A stretch of DNA of 64,000 nucleotides from Carnobacterium_B sp045617425. GTDB taxonomy: Bacteria > Bacillota > Bacilli > Lactobacillales > Carnobacteriaceae. The notes beneath the pieces were generated by a model, which did no database searches, had not been told where the DNA came from, and saw only the letters and a list, made by a program, of their open reading frames with translations. This document shows positions 50,962-58,761 of the stretch, one piece after another; the stretch's first letter is position 1; each line of letters starts with the position of its first letter. The position numbers were made by a program, and so were the translations under genes. Where the stretch lies: positions 61,525 through 125,524 of the forward strand of contig NZ_JAZLIO010000001.1 in the NCBI RefSeq assembly GCF_045617425.1, read 5' to 3'.

Positions 50962-52743
50962 ATGGAAACAGCAGCAATTTATCACAGACCAGATAGTGAG
51001 TACGCGTACTTATACAAACCAGAACGGTTTCACATTCGTCTAAGAACAAAAAAAGGTGATGTGAAAAAAGTTGGTTTGATTAGCGGAGACCCTTACTCTC
51101 ATGGAACGGAAAAATGGTATGAAGAAGAGAAATCTATGAAATTGATTTTAAGTACGGATGTCCATGATTATTGGATGATTGAAACCTACGTAAAAACAAA
51201 ACGCATCGCTTATTGTTTTCATGTTGAAGGAACTGACGGTATAGAAGTCCTTTACGGAGACCGTGGTGTATTTCCTTTTACAGATCACTACTTAGAAGAT
51301 GCCAATACCTTTTTTAGAATGCCTTACTTACACGAAATAGACAGAGTAAAAACACCGGAGTGGGTAAAAGAAACCGTATGGTATCAAATTTTCCCAGAAC
51401 GATTTGCTAATGGAGATACAACGAATGATCCTGAAGGAACACTACCGTGGGGTCATAAAAAAAATCCTGGACGAGATGACTTCTATGGTGGAGACCTGCA
51501 AGGTGTGATAGACCATTTGGATTACCTAGTGGATTTGGGAGTCAACGGTATTTACTTTTGTCCGTTGTTTAAAGCTAAATCAAATCACAAATACGACACA
51601 ATTGATTATTATGAGATCGATCCTGATTTTGGCGATAAAGAACTGTTTAAAAAGGTTGTTCAAGAAGCACATAAACGTGGTATTCGAGTCATGCTAGATG
51701 CAGTTTTTAACCATTTAGGAATGGATTCGATGCAATGGCAAGATGTTCTTGAACATCAAGAACAGTCTCGCTATAAAGATTGGTTCCATATCAATCAGTT
51801 TCCAGTCGAATCACTGGCTGATTTATCGGTTGAAGAACTTGAAAATGTTAGCGAGTTAAATTATGATACATTCGCATTTACAGGACATATGCCCAAGTTA
51901 AATACCAACAATCCAGAAGTTCAAGACTTTTTATTAGATGTGACTACGTATTGGATCAAAGAATTCGATATCGATGCTTGGCGTTTAGATGTTGCGAATG
52001 AAGTTGATCATCATTTTTGGAAGAAATTTTACCAAGCTTCGGTAGATATAAAAAAAGACTTTTATATCTTAGGTGAAATTTGGCATTCTTCGCAAAGCTG
52101 GCTTCAAGGTGATGAATTTCATGCTGTGATGAATTATGCTTACACACAAACGATTGAAAATTTCTTTATGAAAAAAGACATTACAGCGAGTAAAATGGTT
52201 GCCGGATTAAATGAACAATTAATGTTGTACCGCAATCAAACAAATGAAGTTATGTTTAATATGTTGGATTCTCATGATACTGCTCGACTGTTGACTATCA
52301 GCAAAAACAACCAAGAATTGGCTAAGTCAGGATTAGCCTTTATGTTTGCACAACATGGATCGCCATGTATTTATTATGGAACTGAAATCGGTATGAACGG
52401 GTTTAATGATCCGGATTGTCGTAAATGTATGATTTGGAATGAAGAAGAACAAGACAGGGAGATGTTTGCTTTTACTAAAGAAATGATTGCTTTTAGAAAA
52501 AAAAACCAAGAATTGTTAAGTTATGGAGCAATAGAATGGTTTGATATTCGCGATGATGAAAAAGTTGTTGGAATGAAAAGGACCTATGGTGATGAACAAC
52601 TGATTTGCTACTTTAATCAAGGAGAAAAAGATTTAGAAATTACATTAGAAAGAACACCGGAAACGTTACTATGGAACTTAGCATTTGTAGACAATAAATT
52701 ATTATCAGTCAAAAAAAATGGCTTTGTTATTTATAAATCATAA
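50962..52743 (+). CDS. Neopullulanase / maltogenic amylase-like GH13_20 enzyme
   Basis: A 593-aa cytosolic glycoside hydrolase acting on maltodextrins, cyclodextrins or pullulan fragments. The N-terminal CBM34-type beta domain (about 1-125, ETAAIYHRPDSEYAYLYKPERFHIRLRTKKG) is typical of GH13_20. The barrel has DAVFNHLG, AWRLDVANEVDH (nucleophile Asp), ILGEIWH (acid/base Glu) and MLDSHDTARLL. No signal peptide, so it acts on imported sugars. ATG start with TTGAGGAAAT upstream, 44 nt after copy 2 glucosidase, likely the same transcript. Terminator after it. Confidence 0.92.
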   Translation: METAAIYHRPDSEYAYLYKPERFHIRLRTKKGDVKKVGLISGDPYSHGTEKWYEEEKSMKLILSTDVHDYWMIETYVKTKRIAYCFHVEGTDGIEVLYGDRGVFPFTDHYLEDANTFFRMPYLHEIDRVKTPEWVKETVWYQIFPERFANGDTTNDPEGTLPWGHKKNPGRDDFYGGDLQGVIDHLDYLVDLGVNGIYFCPLFKAKSNHKYDTIDYYEIDPDFGDKELFKKVVQEAHKRGIRVMLDAVFNHLGMDSMQWQDVLEHQEQSRYKDWFHINQFPVESLADLSVEELENVSELNYDTFAFTGHMPKLNTNNPEVQDFLLDVTTYWIKEFDIDAWRLDVANEVDHHFWKKFYQASVDIKKDFYILGEIWHSSQSWLQGDEFHAVMNYAYTQTIENFFMKKDITASKMVAGLNEQLMLYRNQTNEVMFNMLDSHDTARLLTISKNNQELAKSGLAFMFAQHGSPCIYYGTEIGMNGFNDPDCRKCMIWNEEEQDREMFAFTKEMIAFRKKNQELLSYGAIEWFDIRDDEKVVGMKRTYGDEQLICYFNQGEKDLEITLERTPETLLWNLAFVDNKLLSVKKNGFVIYKS

Positions 52744-52749
52744 AAGAAA

Positions 52750-52786
52750 AATAGAACTAGGCATGAAGCTTAGTTCTATTTTTTTT
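52750..52786 (+). terminator. Rho-independent terminator after the neopullulanase gene
   Basis: Stem AATAGAACTAGGC with GCTTAGTTCTATT, 5-nt loop, T tract. It isolates the first mal transcription unit from malE1. Confidence 0.88.
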
Positions 52787-52792
52787 GTTTAA

Positions 52793-52808
52793 ATGGTAAC
52801 GTTTGCAA
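52793..52808. promoter_or_regulatory. cre/LacI operator over the malE1 promoter
   Basis: ATGGTAACGTTTGCAA matches the cre consensus WTGNNARCGNWWWCAW at 15 of 16 positions. It overlaps the -35 hexamer TTTGCA, so a bound repressor would block RNA polymerase. Confidence 0.75.
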
Positions 52809-52831
52809 AAAAATAGCGGAAGTAAGATAAT
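52802..52831 (+). promoter_or_regulatory. malE1 promoter
   Basis: TTTGCA (52802-52807), 18-nt spacer, GATAAT (52826-52831). The same hexamers and spacing precede malE2. Confidence 0.65.
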
Positions 52832-52859
52832 AAAGTTAACTGAGAAGGAGGAGATTACA

Positions 52860-54179
52860 GTGGAGAAAAGGGTTTGGAAAAATATACTGTTAGGTTTGGT
52901 ATCGGCTAGTGCGTTAGTAGTGGCTGCTTGTGGCAGTGGGGAAGAGACAACTGGAACGGATTCGTCAACGGGTGGAGACGGAGAAGCTTCAACTTTAAAA
53001 ATAGATGTAGATCCTCGATACATTGATTATGTTAATGAAATTATTCCTGCTTTCGAAGAAGAACACAATGTAACGATTGAAATTTCTGAACGTGACATGT
53101 TCGATGGACTAGAAGCTTTACCGCTAGATGGACCTGCTGAAATTGGATCTGATATCTTGATTGCTCCGTATGATCGAGTGGGTATATTAGGTCAACAAGG
53201 CCATATAGCAGAAGTTACTTTACCAGATGATGGACGTTATGATGAATTAGATCAGAGACAAGTCACGCTTGATGAAAAAATTTATGGTGCACCGTTTGTT
53301 ATTGAATCATTAGTCATGTATTACAATAAAGATTTAATTGATCAAGCACCGGAAACGTTTGAGGATTTAGAAGCATTGTCAGAAGATGATCAGTATGCGT
53401 TTGAAAATGAAGAAGACACAAATACTGCTTTTTTAGCTAACTGGACAACTCCGTATCAATACATTGGTTTGCTTTCTGGATATGGGGGTTATATCTTTGG
53501 AGAAGAGGGCACTGACCCAACAGATATTGGATTAAATTCACCTGAATCTGTTGAAGGTATTACCTATATAACAGATTGGTATCAAAATATTTGGCCTCAA
53601 GGAATGTTGGACGCAACTAGTTCAGAAAACTTTATGAATGAATTATTTACTAGCGGTAAAACGGCAGCTGTGATTAATGGACCATGGGGTGCAAGTGGCT
53701 ATGATGATGCAGGTGTGAATTATGGCGTTTCAACCATTCCGACATTACCGAATGGAGAAGAGTATGAACCTTTTGCAGGAGGCGTAGCGTGGGTAGCCAG
53801 CAAATACTCAAAAAATCCTGAATTAGCCCAAGAGTGGTTGGATTATGTTACGAATACGGAAAATAGTGAAAAGTTGTATGAGTTGACTTCAGAAATTCCT
53901 GCTAATCAAGAAGCGAGAACCGTTGTCAGTGAATCAGGAAATGAGTTAACAAAAGCAGTCATTGAACAATTTAATACAGCCGTACCGATGCCCAATATCC
54001 CTGAAATGAGCGAAGTATGGACCGGTGCTGAGACAATGATTTTTGATGCTGCTTCTGGAAATAAATCTCCGCAACAAGCAGCAGATGATGCGGTTCAATT
54101 AATCGAAGAGAATATCGCACAGAAATACCAAAACAAAACGTTAAAAGACAATGCTGTTTTTAGAGCAACCGCTCTTTAG
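52860..54179 (+). CDS. malE: Maltodextrin-binding lipoprotein of an ABC transporter, copy 1
   Basis: A 439-aa solute-binding lipoprotein with signal peptide and lipobox VVAACG (C24). Its body resembles family 1 (MalE-type) maltose-binding proteins: YDRVGILGQQGHIAEVTL, NGPWGASGYDDAGVNYGVS, NIPEMSEVWTGAETMI. GTG at 52860 (AAGGAGGAG 6 nt upstream) is the proper start. Compared with the second copy, the C-terminus is about 16 residues longer (QNKTLKDNAVFRATAL) and reads through the terminator stem, with the stop inside it. Different ligand-length preference from copy 2 is possible. Confidence 0.9.
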   Translation: MEKRVWKNILLGLVSASALVVAACGSGEETTGTDSSTGGDGEASTLKIDVDPRYIDYVNEIIPAFEEEHNVTIEISERDMFDGLEALPLDGPAEIGSDILIAPYDRVGILGQQGHIAEVTLPDDGRYDELDQRQVTLDEKIYGAPFVIESLVMYYNKDLIDQAPETFEDLEALSEDDQYAFENEEDTNTAFLANWTTPYQYIGLLSGYGGYIFGEEGTDPTDIGLNSPESVEGITYITDWYQNIWPQGMLDATSSENFMNELFTSGKTAAVINGPWGASGYDDAGVNYGVSTIPTLPNGEEYEPFAGGVAWVASKYSKNPELAQEWLDYVTNTENSEKLYELTSEIPANQEARTVVSESGNELTKAVIEQFNTAVPMPNIPEMSEVWTGAETMIFDAASGNKSPQQAADDAVQLIEENIAQKYQNKTLKDNAVFRATAL

Positions 54180-54199
54180 ACAGCATTGTCTTGTTTTTT
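54145..54199 (+). terminator. Terminator overlapping the 3-prime end of malE1
   Basis: AAGACAATGCTGT pairs with ACAGCATTGTCTT around an inner AGAGC-AACC-GCTCT hairpin, then a T-rich tail. The last 11 codons and stop of malE1 lie within the stem. Confidence 0.88.
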
Positions 54200-54225
54200 G
54201 GTAGTTGCAACACGTAATTGAATAC

Positions 54226-54239
54226 TGTTACCGGTAACA
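54226..54239. promoter_or_regulatory. LacI-family operator (palindrome) before malE2
   Basis: TGTTACCGGTAACA, a perfect 14-bp palindrome, located just upstream of the cre-like site and promoter of malE2. Confidence 0.7.
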
Positions 54240-54241
54240 TT

Positions 54242-54280
54242 TAGAAAACGTTTGCACAAAGCGCTTGGATAACTGATAAT
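54242..54280 (+). promoter_or_regulatory. malE2 promoter with cre-like operator on the -35
   Basis: TTTGCA (54251-54256), 18-nt spacer, GATAAT (54275-54280). The cre-like TAGAAAACGTTTGCAC (54242-54257) overlaps the -35. Together with the palindrome at 54226 it gives two operators within 35 nt. Confidence 0.65.
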
Positions 54281-54325
54281 AGGTATGTAATCAAAAAAAC
54301 TCATACATGAGGGGGATATACAAAA

Positions 54326-55609
54326 ATGAAAAAGACAGGTTGGAAAAAATACGTTTTAGGTTTAGTATCTGCTAGTGCATTAGTGCTTGCAGCATGCGGG
54401 GGTGGGGAAGAAGCTGAAGAAACAAGTTCGTCAACTGGAGGGGAAGCTGCAGGTGGAGATTCAACGCTACAAATTTCTGTCGACCAAGGGTATATAGATT
54501 ATGTTGAAGATATTAAAGGCGCTTTTGAAGAAGAACATGGGGTTACCATTGAAGTAACAGAACGCGATATGTTTGAACAATTGGAAGCGTTACCTCTTGA
54601 TGGTCCATCTGGAAATGCTCCAGATATTATGATGTCTGCTTATGACCGCATGGGATCATTAGGACAACAAGGTCATATTGCGGAAGTAACTTTAGGAAAT
54701 GACGATCAATACGATGATACAGATAGAGCTCAAGTTACATTAGATGGAAAAATTTATGGTGCACCTTCTGTAATTGAAACATTGGTACTATATTACAATA
54801 CAGACTTATTGGATGAAGCACCTCAAACATTTGCAGATCTAGAAGCGCTATCAGAAGATGATCAATTTGCTTTTGATGGAGAAGAAGGAAAGAATACAGG
54901 ATTTTTAGCTAAGTGGACTGATTTTTACTTTACTTATGGTTTAGTTGCTGGTTATGGCGGATATGTTTTTGGTGAAGATGGAACAGATCCAACAGATATT
55001 GGTTTGAACAATGAAGGTGCTGTTGAAGCTATCGAATATGCTACTGACTGGTTCCAAAATACATGGCCACAAGGTATGCAAGATGTAACAAGTTCTGATG
55101 CTTTTATTACAGATCAATATTTAAACGGTAAAGTAGGCGCATTTATTGGTGGACCTTGGCAAGCAGCTAGCTTAAAAGATGCTGGTGTTAACTACGGTGT
55201 TTCTACTATCCCAACATTAAACAATGATGAAGCTTATGAAGCATTTGGAGGCGGAAAAGGATGGGTTGTCAGCAACTATTCTGAAAATAAAGATGTTGCT
55301 CAAGAATGGTTAGACTATGTGACAAATACTGAAAATCAAAACAAATTCTATGATGCAACAAATGAAGTACCTGCAAATCAAGAATCACGTGTTTACGCTA
55401 CAGGGAAAAATGATGAATTAACAACAGCCGTAATCAACCAATACAAAGATGCACAACCAATGCCAAACATTCCTGAAATGGCTGAAGTTTGGACAGGTGC
55501 TGAAAACATGTTGTTTGATGCAGCTTCAGGAAATAAAACACCTAAAGAGTCAGCTGATGATTCAGCTAAATTGATCAAAGAATCAATCGAACAAAAATAC
55601 ACAAATTAA
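54326..55609 (+). CDS. malE: Maltodextrin-binding lipoprotein of an ABC transporter, copy 2
   Basis: A 427-aa lipoprotein paralogue (signal peptide KKYVLGLVSASALVLAACG, lipobox Cys C24). The first 23 residues and much of the mature chain match copy 1; it ends normally at SIEQKYTN. It is followed directly by malF and malG, so it is probably the main binding protein. ATG start with GAGGGGGATATAC upstream. A strong hairpin lies between it and malF, a common device to make binding protein in excess over permease. Confidence 0.93.
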   Translation: MKKTGWKKYVLGLVSASALVLAACGGGEEAEETSSSTGGEAAGGDSTLQISVDQGYIDYVEDIKGAFEEEHGVTIEVTERDMFEQLEALPLDGPSGNAPDIMMSAYDRMGSLGQQGHIAEVTLGNDDQYDDTDRAQVTLDGKIYGAPSVIETLVLYYNTDLLDEAPQTFADLEALSEDDQFAFDGEEGKNTGFLAKWTDFYFTYGLVAGYGGYVFGEDGTDPTDIGLNNEGAVEAIEYATDWFQNTWPQGMQDVTSSDAFITDQYLNGKVGAFIGGPWQAASLKDAGVNYGVSTIPTLNNDEAYEAFGGGKGWVVSNYSENKDVAQEWLDYVTNTENQNKFYDATNEVPANQESRVYATGKNDELTTAVINQYKDAQPMPNIPEMAEVWTGAENMLFDAASGNKTPKESADDSAKLIKESIEQKYTN

Positions 55610-55631
55610 ATTATAACTAAAATTGAACAGG

Positions 55632-55665
55632 TTTCGGCAGAGGATGCAATTGTTCTCTGCCGAAA
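55632..55665 (+). terminator. Intercistronic hairpin between malE2 and malF
   Basis: TTTCGGCAGAG pairs perfectly with CTCTGCCGAAA (loop of about 12 nt). No T tract follows, so it likely protects or processes mRNA more than it terminates. Confidence 0.6.
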
Positions 55666-55694
55666 AATGTTAAAAGAAAAAGGAGGAGTTTAAA

Positions 55695-57005
55695 ATGTCT
55701 TCTCAGACAAAACCTCAAAATGGTAAAAACGAAAAAAAGGCAATGTTGTACTCAATAATACCAGGCTTAGGACAGCTCTATAACGGACAACGGTTTAAAG
55801 GGATTGCATTTTTAGCTATTTTTGTCGCATTTATTGTCGAGATGATCGTGTTTGGTATTGATGCATTTAACGGACTTATTACTTTAGGAAGCACTCCAAT
55901 GGAAGATCATTCATTATTTATAATGATAGAAGGAACACTTCAACTTATCATAACCATTATCTTCTTAGCCTTCTACGCATTAAATATCTATGATGCTAGA
56001 CGAGTAGCTAACATCTGGAATAAAGGACAAAAAGTTAATGTGACAGCTAAAGAAGTCATGTGGAATGTCTATAATGCAGGTTTTCCTTACTTACTAATCG
56101 TACCTGCTTACTTAATGATGGCCTTTACCATTATTTTCCCCGTTTTGGTTACATTATTTATGGCATTTACAAACTACGATTTTTATCATATTCCACCAGC
56201 ATCTTTGATTGACTGGATCGGTTTAAAAAATTTCGTAAATATTTTCTTCTTAAGTACCTATAGAGATGCTTTTACGTCTGTTTTCAGTTGGACGATCATT
56301 TGGACATTCAGTGCGACAACCTTACAAATTATTGTCGGAATTTTCACAGCAGTTATAGCCAATCAATCCTTTATTAAAGGGAAAAGATTCTTTGGTGTTA
56401 TCTTCTTACTTCCTTGGGCGGTACCTGCTTTTATCACAATTTTATCTTTTTCAAACATTTTTAACGATAGTATCGGAGCAATCAATACTCAGGTTATTCC
56501 GTTAATAAATAATTTGCCATTCGTAGAAATTGGGAGAATCGCTTGGAAAACAAATGCATTTTGGTCTAAAACGGCTATTATCATGATTCAAGGCTGGTTA
56601 GGGTTCCCATACATTTATGTTATGACAACGAGCATATTGCAATCTATTCCAGAAGATTTATATGAAGCTGCAAAAATTGATGGAGCTAGCGCTTTTCAGC
56701 GTTTCAGAGAAATTACAATGCCAATGGTATTCATGGTAGCTGCTCCAACGTTTATTACTCAATACACTGGAAACTTCAATAACTTTTCAATGATCTACCT
56801 CTTTAATAATGGTGGGCCAGGAAGCGTTGGTGGTGGTGCAGGGGCTACGGATATTTTGATATCGTGGATCTATAAATTAACAACTGGAACTTCACCGCAA
56901 TATTCAATGGCTGCTGCAATCACCTTGATTATTTCAGCTTTGGTTATCACTGTTTCCTTGTTAGTCTTCAAGAAAACAAATGCATTTAATATGGAGGATG
57001 CATAA
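55695..57005 (+). CDS. malF: Maltodextrin ABC transporter permease MalF
   Basis: A 436-aa inner-membrane permease with about eight TM segments. The N-terminal part has the SIIPGLGQLYNGQRFKGIAFLAIF small hairpin typical of Gram-positive MalF. The cytosolic EAA loop is YEAAKIDGASAFQRFREITMPM, for docking an ATPase. No ATPase gene is in the cluster, so a shared MsmX/MalK-type ATPase encoded elsewhere is expected. ATG with AGGAGG upstream; the stop is one nt before malG. Confidence 0.95.
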   Translation: MSSQTKPQNGKNEKKAMLYSIIPGLGQLYNGQRFKGIAFLAIFVAFIVEMIVFGIDAFNGLITLGSTPMEDHSLFIMIEGTLQLIITIIFLAFYALNIYDARRVANIWNKGQKVNVTAKEVMWNVYNAGFPYLLIVPAYLMMAFTIIFPVLVTLFMAFTNYDFYHIPPASLIDWIGLKNFVNIFFLSTYRDAFTSVFSWTIIWTFSATTLQIIVGIFTAVIANQSFIKGKRFFGVIFLLPWAVPAFITILSFSNIFNDSIGAINTQVIPLINNLPFVEIGRIAWKTNAFWSKTAIIMIQGWLGFPYIYVMTTSILQSIPEDLYEAAKIDGASAFQRFREITMPMVFMVAAPTFITQYTGNFNNFSMIYLFNNGGPGSVGGGAGATDILISWIYKLTTGTSPQYSMAAAITLIISALVITVSLLVFKKTNAFNMEDA

Positions 57006-57006
57006 T

Positions 57007-57858
57007 ATGGAGAAATTATTTAAATCTCAAAAGACTTCTCGTTTCCTTAGTCAGTTTTTCACTTATGTCTACATGATTGCTTTGGCGATCATTATCATCT
57101 ACCCATTACTGATTACAGCTAGTTCAGCATTTAAATCTGGTAATATAACGGCTTTTTCGTTAGATCTAAATTCAGAATGGACGTTATCTAACTTTACACG
57201 TTTATTCCAAGATACGCTGTACGGCACATGGTATAAAAATACTTTGATGGTAGCCGTTTCAACTATGGTCATTCAAGTAGCATTGGTTACGATTGCTGGA
57301 TATGCCTATAGCCGTTACAACTTTTTGGGACGGAAAAAAAGTTTGATGTTTTTCCTCGTTATTCAAATGGTTCCAACAATGGCTGCTTTAACTGCCTTTT
57401 ATGTTATGGCATTACTATTAGGGGCACTAGATCAATTTTGGTTTTTGACTATGTTATATATTGGTGGAGGAATACCGATGAATACGTGGTTAATGAAAGG
57501 GTATTTTGATACAGTTCCAAAAGATTTGGATGAGTCAGCTAAACTAGACGGAGCAGGACACTTTAGAATCTTTTGGCAAATCGTACTTCCACTTGTACGT
57601 CCCATGATTGCAGTACAAGCACTTTGGGCATTTATGACTCCATTTGGGGATTACATGCTGGCTAGATTCTTACTAAGAAGCCCAGAAAAAATTACAGTTG
57701 CAGTAGGATTACAAACGTTTATTAGCAACCCACAAGATCAAAAAGTGGCTTTATTCGCAGCCGGTGCTATTTTGATTGCCGTTCCAATATCTGTATTGTT
57801 CTTCTTGCTGCAAAAGAATTTTGTTTCTGGTTTGACTACCGGAGGAACTAAAGGATAA
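57007..57858 (+). CDS. malG: Maltodextrin ABC transporter permease MalG
   Basis: A 283-aa permease with six TM segments and EAA loop DESAKLDGAGHFRIFWQIVLPLVRP. It pairs with MalF. ATG at 57007 is 9 nt after GGAGG (56993-56997); an in-frame ATG at 56980 lies inside malF and has no ribosome binding site. It overlaps or abuts malF (one nt apart), so it is translationally coupled. Confidence 0.95.
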   Translation: MEKLFKSQKTSRFLSQFFTYVYMIALAIIIIYPLLITASSAFKSGNITAFSLDLNSEWTLSNFTRLFQDTLYGTWYKNTLMVAVSTMVIQVALVTIAGYAYSRYNFLGRKKSLMFFLVIQMVPTMAALTAFYVMALLLGALDQFWFLTMLYIGGGIPMNTWLMKGYFDTVPKDLDESAKLDGAGHFRIFWQIVLPLVRPMIAVQALWAFMTPFGDYMLARFLLRSPEKITVAVGLQTFISNPQDQKVALFAAGAILIAVPISVLFFLLQKNFVSGLTTGGTKG

Positions 57859-57900
57859 TATGTTGAGAATAAGAATTTTAAAAAGGAAAGAAGTGAAACA

Positions 57901-58761
57901 ATGAAAACTAATACATTCCCGTTAAATTATTTTAAAAGTATCTGGTCTCCTAGCAAAGTATTCAGAAATCGTCATAAACTAAACTGGATTCAAATTTTTG
58001 TTGTTTTGCTTTTTGTTAATAGTTTATTGATGATCCCAGTATCATTAAATTATATGAAAATGGATACTTTCCCAGTGGAGGGGACGTTACCTGGTTCGTT
58101 TGGTTTAATAGATGAAACAGTTGTTTTAAAACTACAAGAAGGCAAATATGAGAACGGGACATTAGCATTACCAGAATCATTTAGTTTTTCATCTGCAAAT
58201 GGTACGGTTAGTGCTTTATTGACAGAAAACGAGTTGGTAGAAGCGCTAACGTCTGAAAATACACTGATTTTTCAAAGGAACGAGTTCTTAATCAAAGAAG
58301 GCAGTCAGGATGTCTCAACTATTCCTTATACAAAAGATTTTGATTTAACAAAAGTTACGAATGGAACTGAATTAAAAGATGTCCTTTCGCGACAATGGTT
58401 TATTAAAAACAAAGGATATACCATAGCAACATTAATGTTTCTAGTATTCACTATTACATTGATCAGCACATTTTTTCTGACGTTTGGTTCAGCTATCTTT
58501 CTGTATTTAACAAAAAAAAGTCAATTTTCTTCTATCAAGACTTATAAAGAATCGGTCAATCTTTTGATTAATTGTATCGGGTTGCCATCATTCATAGGTT
58601 TGTTGATTGGTTTGATTCAATTCGACATCATCATTCTGCTAATGATTCAATCAGTAGGACTAGTAGTCATGTTACTGTTTGTTTTTTACCAAACAAAATT
58701 TAATGATGCAACGAATGAAAAGAACCTAAAAAAGCATTTGGAGGTAACAGCACATGATTAA
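57901..58761 (+). CDS. malA: MalA-type maltodextrin utilisation membrane protein (DUF1189)
   Basis: A 286-aa membrane protein with four hydrophobic segments: one at about 30-50 and three after about residue 178. A soluble extracytoplasmic-looking region of about 120 residues lies between the first and second. This matches the DUF1189/MalA proteins found in mal operons of streptococci and relatives, whose biochemical role is unknown. ATG with AAAGGAAAG upstream; it overlaps malP by 8 nt. Confidence 0.8.
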   Translation: MKTNTFPLNYFKSIWSPSKVFRNRHKLNWIQIFVVLLFVNSLLMIPVSLNYMKMDTFPVEGTLPGSFGLIDETVVLKLQEGKYENGTLALPESFSFSSANGTVSALLTENELVEALTSENTLIFQRNEFLIKEGSQDVSTIPYTKDFDLTKVTNGTELKDVLSRQWFIKNKGYTIATLMFLVFTITLISTFFLTFGSAIFLYLTKKSQFSSIKTYKESVNLLINCIGLPSFIGLLIGLIQFDIIILLMIQSVGLVVMLLFVFYQTKFNDATNEKNLKKHLEVTAHD

